From an uncultured Gammaproteobacteria bacterium (GTDB lineage Bacteria > Pseudomonadota > Gammaproteobacteria > SZUA-140): a stretch of 7,952 bases of DNA. The notes beneath the pieces were generated by a model that had not been told where the DNA came from, made no database searches, and saw only the letters and a program-made list of their open reading frames with translations. The stretch covers positions 1 to 7,952 of the forward strand of contig CALZMY010000079.1 in assembly GCA_945788675.1 (NCBI GenBank), written 5' to 3'. The translations under genes and the position numbers were made by a program. This document shows positions 7,083-7,952 of this stretch, piece by piece; the first letter of the stretch is position 1, and every line of letters begins with the position of its first letter.

Positions 7083-7158
7083 GTCATCGCGAACAGAGTG
7101 ACGCGATCTTACTGTTAGGGTTATGAGATTGCTTCGTCGTTCCACCCCTCGCAATGAC
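7083..7158. repeat. dispersed palindromic (REP/MITE-like) repeat between tyrA and aroA
   Basis: The 10-bp ends GTCATCGCGA (7083-7092) and TCGCAATGAC (7149-7158) are inverted repeats matching at 9 of 10 positions. Inside them, GACG plus CGATCTTA (7100-7111) mirrors TGAGATTG with CGTC (7125-7138) after a 3-nt gap. The right arm, read on the minus strand as GTCATTGCGAGG...GACGAAGCAATCTCA, is a form I recognise from intergenic repeats scattered through many bacterial genomes. The left arm has drifted from it, so this looks like an aged copy. In RNA it could fold into a long imperfect hairpin between the two genes. There is no T-tract after it, so it does not look like an intrinsic terminator. No transposase gene or clear target-site duplication is present. 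Confidence 0.75.
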
Positions 7159-7206
7159 GGCCTGTTAGCGTAATATTCCATAAATGATGGGTTGGGAATT
7201 TTAGAT

Positions 7207-7952
7207 ATGTCAGGTTCAGATTTAGTATTCAGGGTCTCTCCGGGTGGCCGCCTGCAAGGCGTGGTGCGCGTGGCGGGAGACAAGTCGATTTCACACCGTT
7301 CCATTATGCTCGGTTCACTGGCCAATGGTGTAACCGAGATCAGTGGTTTTCTCGAAGGTGACGATAGCCTTGCCACGCTGAACGCCTTTCGTGCCATGGG
7401 GGTAAAGATCGATGGCCCTCAGGATGGCAACGTTACGGTGCATGGTGTCGGTATGCATGGCCTCAAGGCACCGGCAGCGCCACTCGAGCTGGGTAATTCA
7501 GGGACCTCAATGCGTTTGCTGGCGGGGCTTTTGGCCGGACAGGCATTTGATGTCGAGATGGTGGGTGACAGTTCACTCAATTCGCGCCCGATGAAGCGTG
7601 TCAGTGTGCCGTTAGGTGATATGGGTGCTGTTGTTCAAGGGACTACAGCGGGCACGCCGCCACTCAGGATAAAGGGTGGGCAGGACCTGAAAGGGATTAC
7701 ATACAAAATGCCGATGGCGAGTGCACAGGTGAAGTCATCGCTACTGCTGGCAGGGCTTTATGCCGACGGTGAGACCTGTGTGACCGAGCCCGCGCCAACA
7801 CGTGATCACACCGAACGCATGTTGCAGGGGTTCGGTTATGAGGTGCGTGTTGATGGCGACACCGCCTGCGTTACAGGTGGTGGTGAGTTGCACGCTACAC
7901 GTATCGATGTGCCTGCTGACATATCGTCTGCAACCTTTTTTATGGTGGGGGC
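7207..7952 (+). CDS. aroA: 3-phosphoshikimate 1-carboxyvinyltransferase (EPSP synthase), N-terminal part
   Basis: Transfers the enolpyruvyl group of PEP to shikimate 3-phosphate, giving EPSP, the precursor of chorismate. The first 248 residues are present and the frame is open at the window end, so the gene continues to the right (family length about 420-450). Substrate-site motifs are GDKSISHRS (24-32, with K26, S27 and R31), GNSGTSMRL (96-104), NSRPM (125-129), MASAQVKSSLLLAGL (170-184) and TRDHTERM (198-205). GDKSISHR, SAQVK and RDHTE are class II-type motifs shared with pseudomonad and CP4-type enzymes rather than with E. coli AroA. The position equal to CP4 Ala100 is Gly99 here. The ATG at 7207 gives a family-like N-terminus; the upstream TGGGAA (7193-7198) is a weak ribosome binding site. 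It is separated from tyrA by 152 bp holding a palindromic repeat, and no convincing promoter was found in that gap. Confidence 0.96.
   Translation, partial: MSGSDLVFRVSPGGRLQGVVRVAGDKSISHRSIMLGSLANGVTEISGFLEGDDSLATLNAFRAMGVKIDGPQDGNVTVHGVGMHGLKAPAAPLELGNSGTSMRLLAGLLAGQAFDVEMVGDSSLNSRPMKRVSVPLGDMGAVVQGTTAGTPPLRIKGGQDLKGITYKMPMASAQVKSSLLLAGLYADGETCVTEPAPTRDHTERMLQGFGYEVRVDGDTACVTGGGELHATRIDVPADISSATFFMVG

Noticed and set aside
6431..7087. 218-codon minus-strand open frame opposite tyrA
   Set aside because: Fully explained by the antisense of tyrA codons; no recognisable domain and no promoter or ribosome binding site of note.
7059..7206. Intrinsic terminator after tyrA formed by the palindromic repeat
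   Set aside because: The repeat can form a hairpin, but no T-tract follows either arm, so a Rho-independent terminator is not supported.
1..7952. tRNA or rRNA genes, CRISPR arrays, insertion sequences, phage, toxin or defence genes
   Set aside because: Coding genes fill nearly the whole window, gaps are at most 152 bp, and none of the gaps contains such features. The region is housekeeping DNA rather than an accessory island.

Overview
The window is a run of seven plus-strand housekeeping genes in the order gyrA (3' part) - serC - serA - pheA - aroF (DAHP synthase) - tyrA - aroA (5' part). The protein sequences and this order point to a gammaproteobacterium outside the Enterobacterales. The order resembles the Pseudomonas-type supraoperon gyrA-serC-pheA-hisC-tyrA/aroA-cmk-rpsA, and PheA and AroA read very close to pseudomonad-type proteins from memory. 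GC content is moderate and looks uniform from gene to gene, so nothing suggests recently acquired DNA. I cannot name a genus.

Layout: bases 2-1627 encode the C-terminal part of DNA gyrase subunit A. A 70-bp AT-rich gap with a candidate promoter and a good ribosome binding site leads to serC (1698-2780). serA (2793-3956) follows after 12 bp. Together they supply two of the three steps of serine synthesis, and SerC also serves PLP synthesis in this lineage. pheA (3986-5068) encodes chorismate mutase-prephenate dehydratase-ACT. A 71-bp, roughly 28% GC spacer precedes aroF (5140-6156), a DAHP synthase with an N-terminal ferredoxin-like regulatory domain. tyrA (6173-7054) follows after 16 bp. A 152-bp spacer (7055-7206) carries a dispersed palindromic repeat (about 7083-7158) and separates tyrA from aroA (7207 to beyond the window end).

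How the genes fit together: AroF makes the first committed intermediate of the shikimate pathway, AroA the penultimate one before chorismate, PheA takes chorismate to phenylpyruvate, and TyrA takes prephenate to 4-hydroxyphenylpyruvate (or arogenate to tyrosine). Entry, a late step and both exits to Phe and Tyr are therefore linked on one strand next to serine biosynthesis.

I did not find a new biological system here. The points worth a second look are modest: the local gene order (serA inserted, DAHP synthase where hisC usually sits, tyrA and aroA as separate genes with a repeat between them), an atypical active-site loop in SerA, the allosteric-site residues of the DAHP synthase, the cofactor-loop residues of TyrA, and a small hairpin over the aroF start codon.
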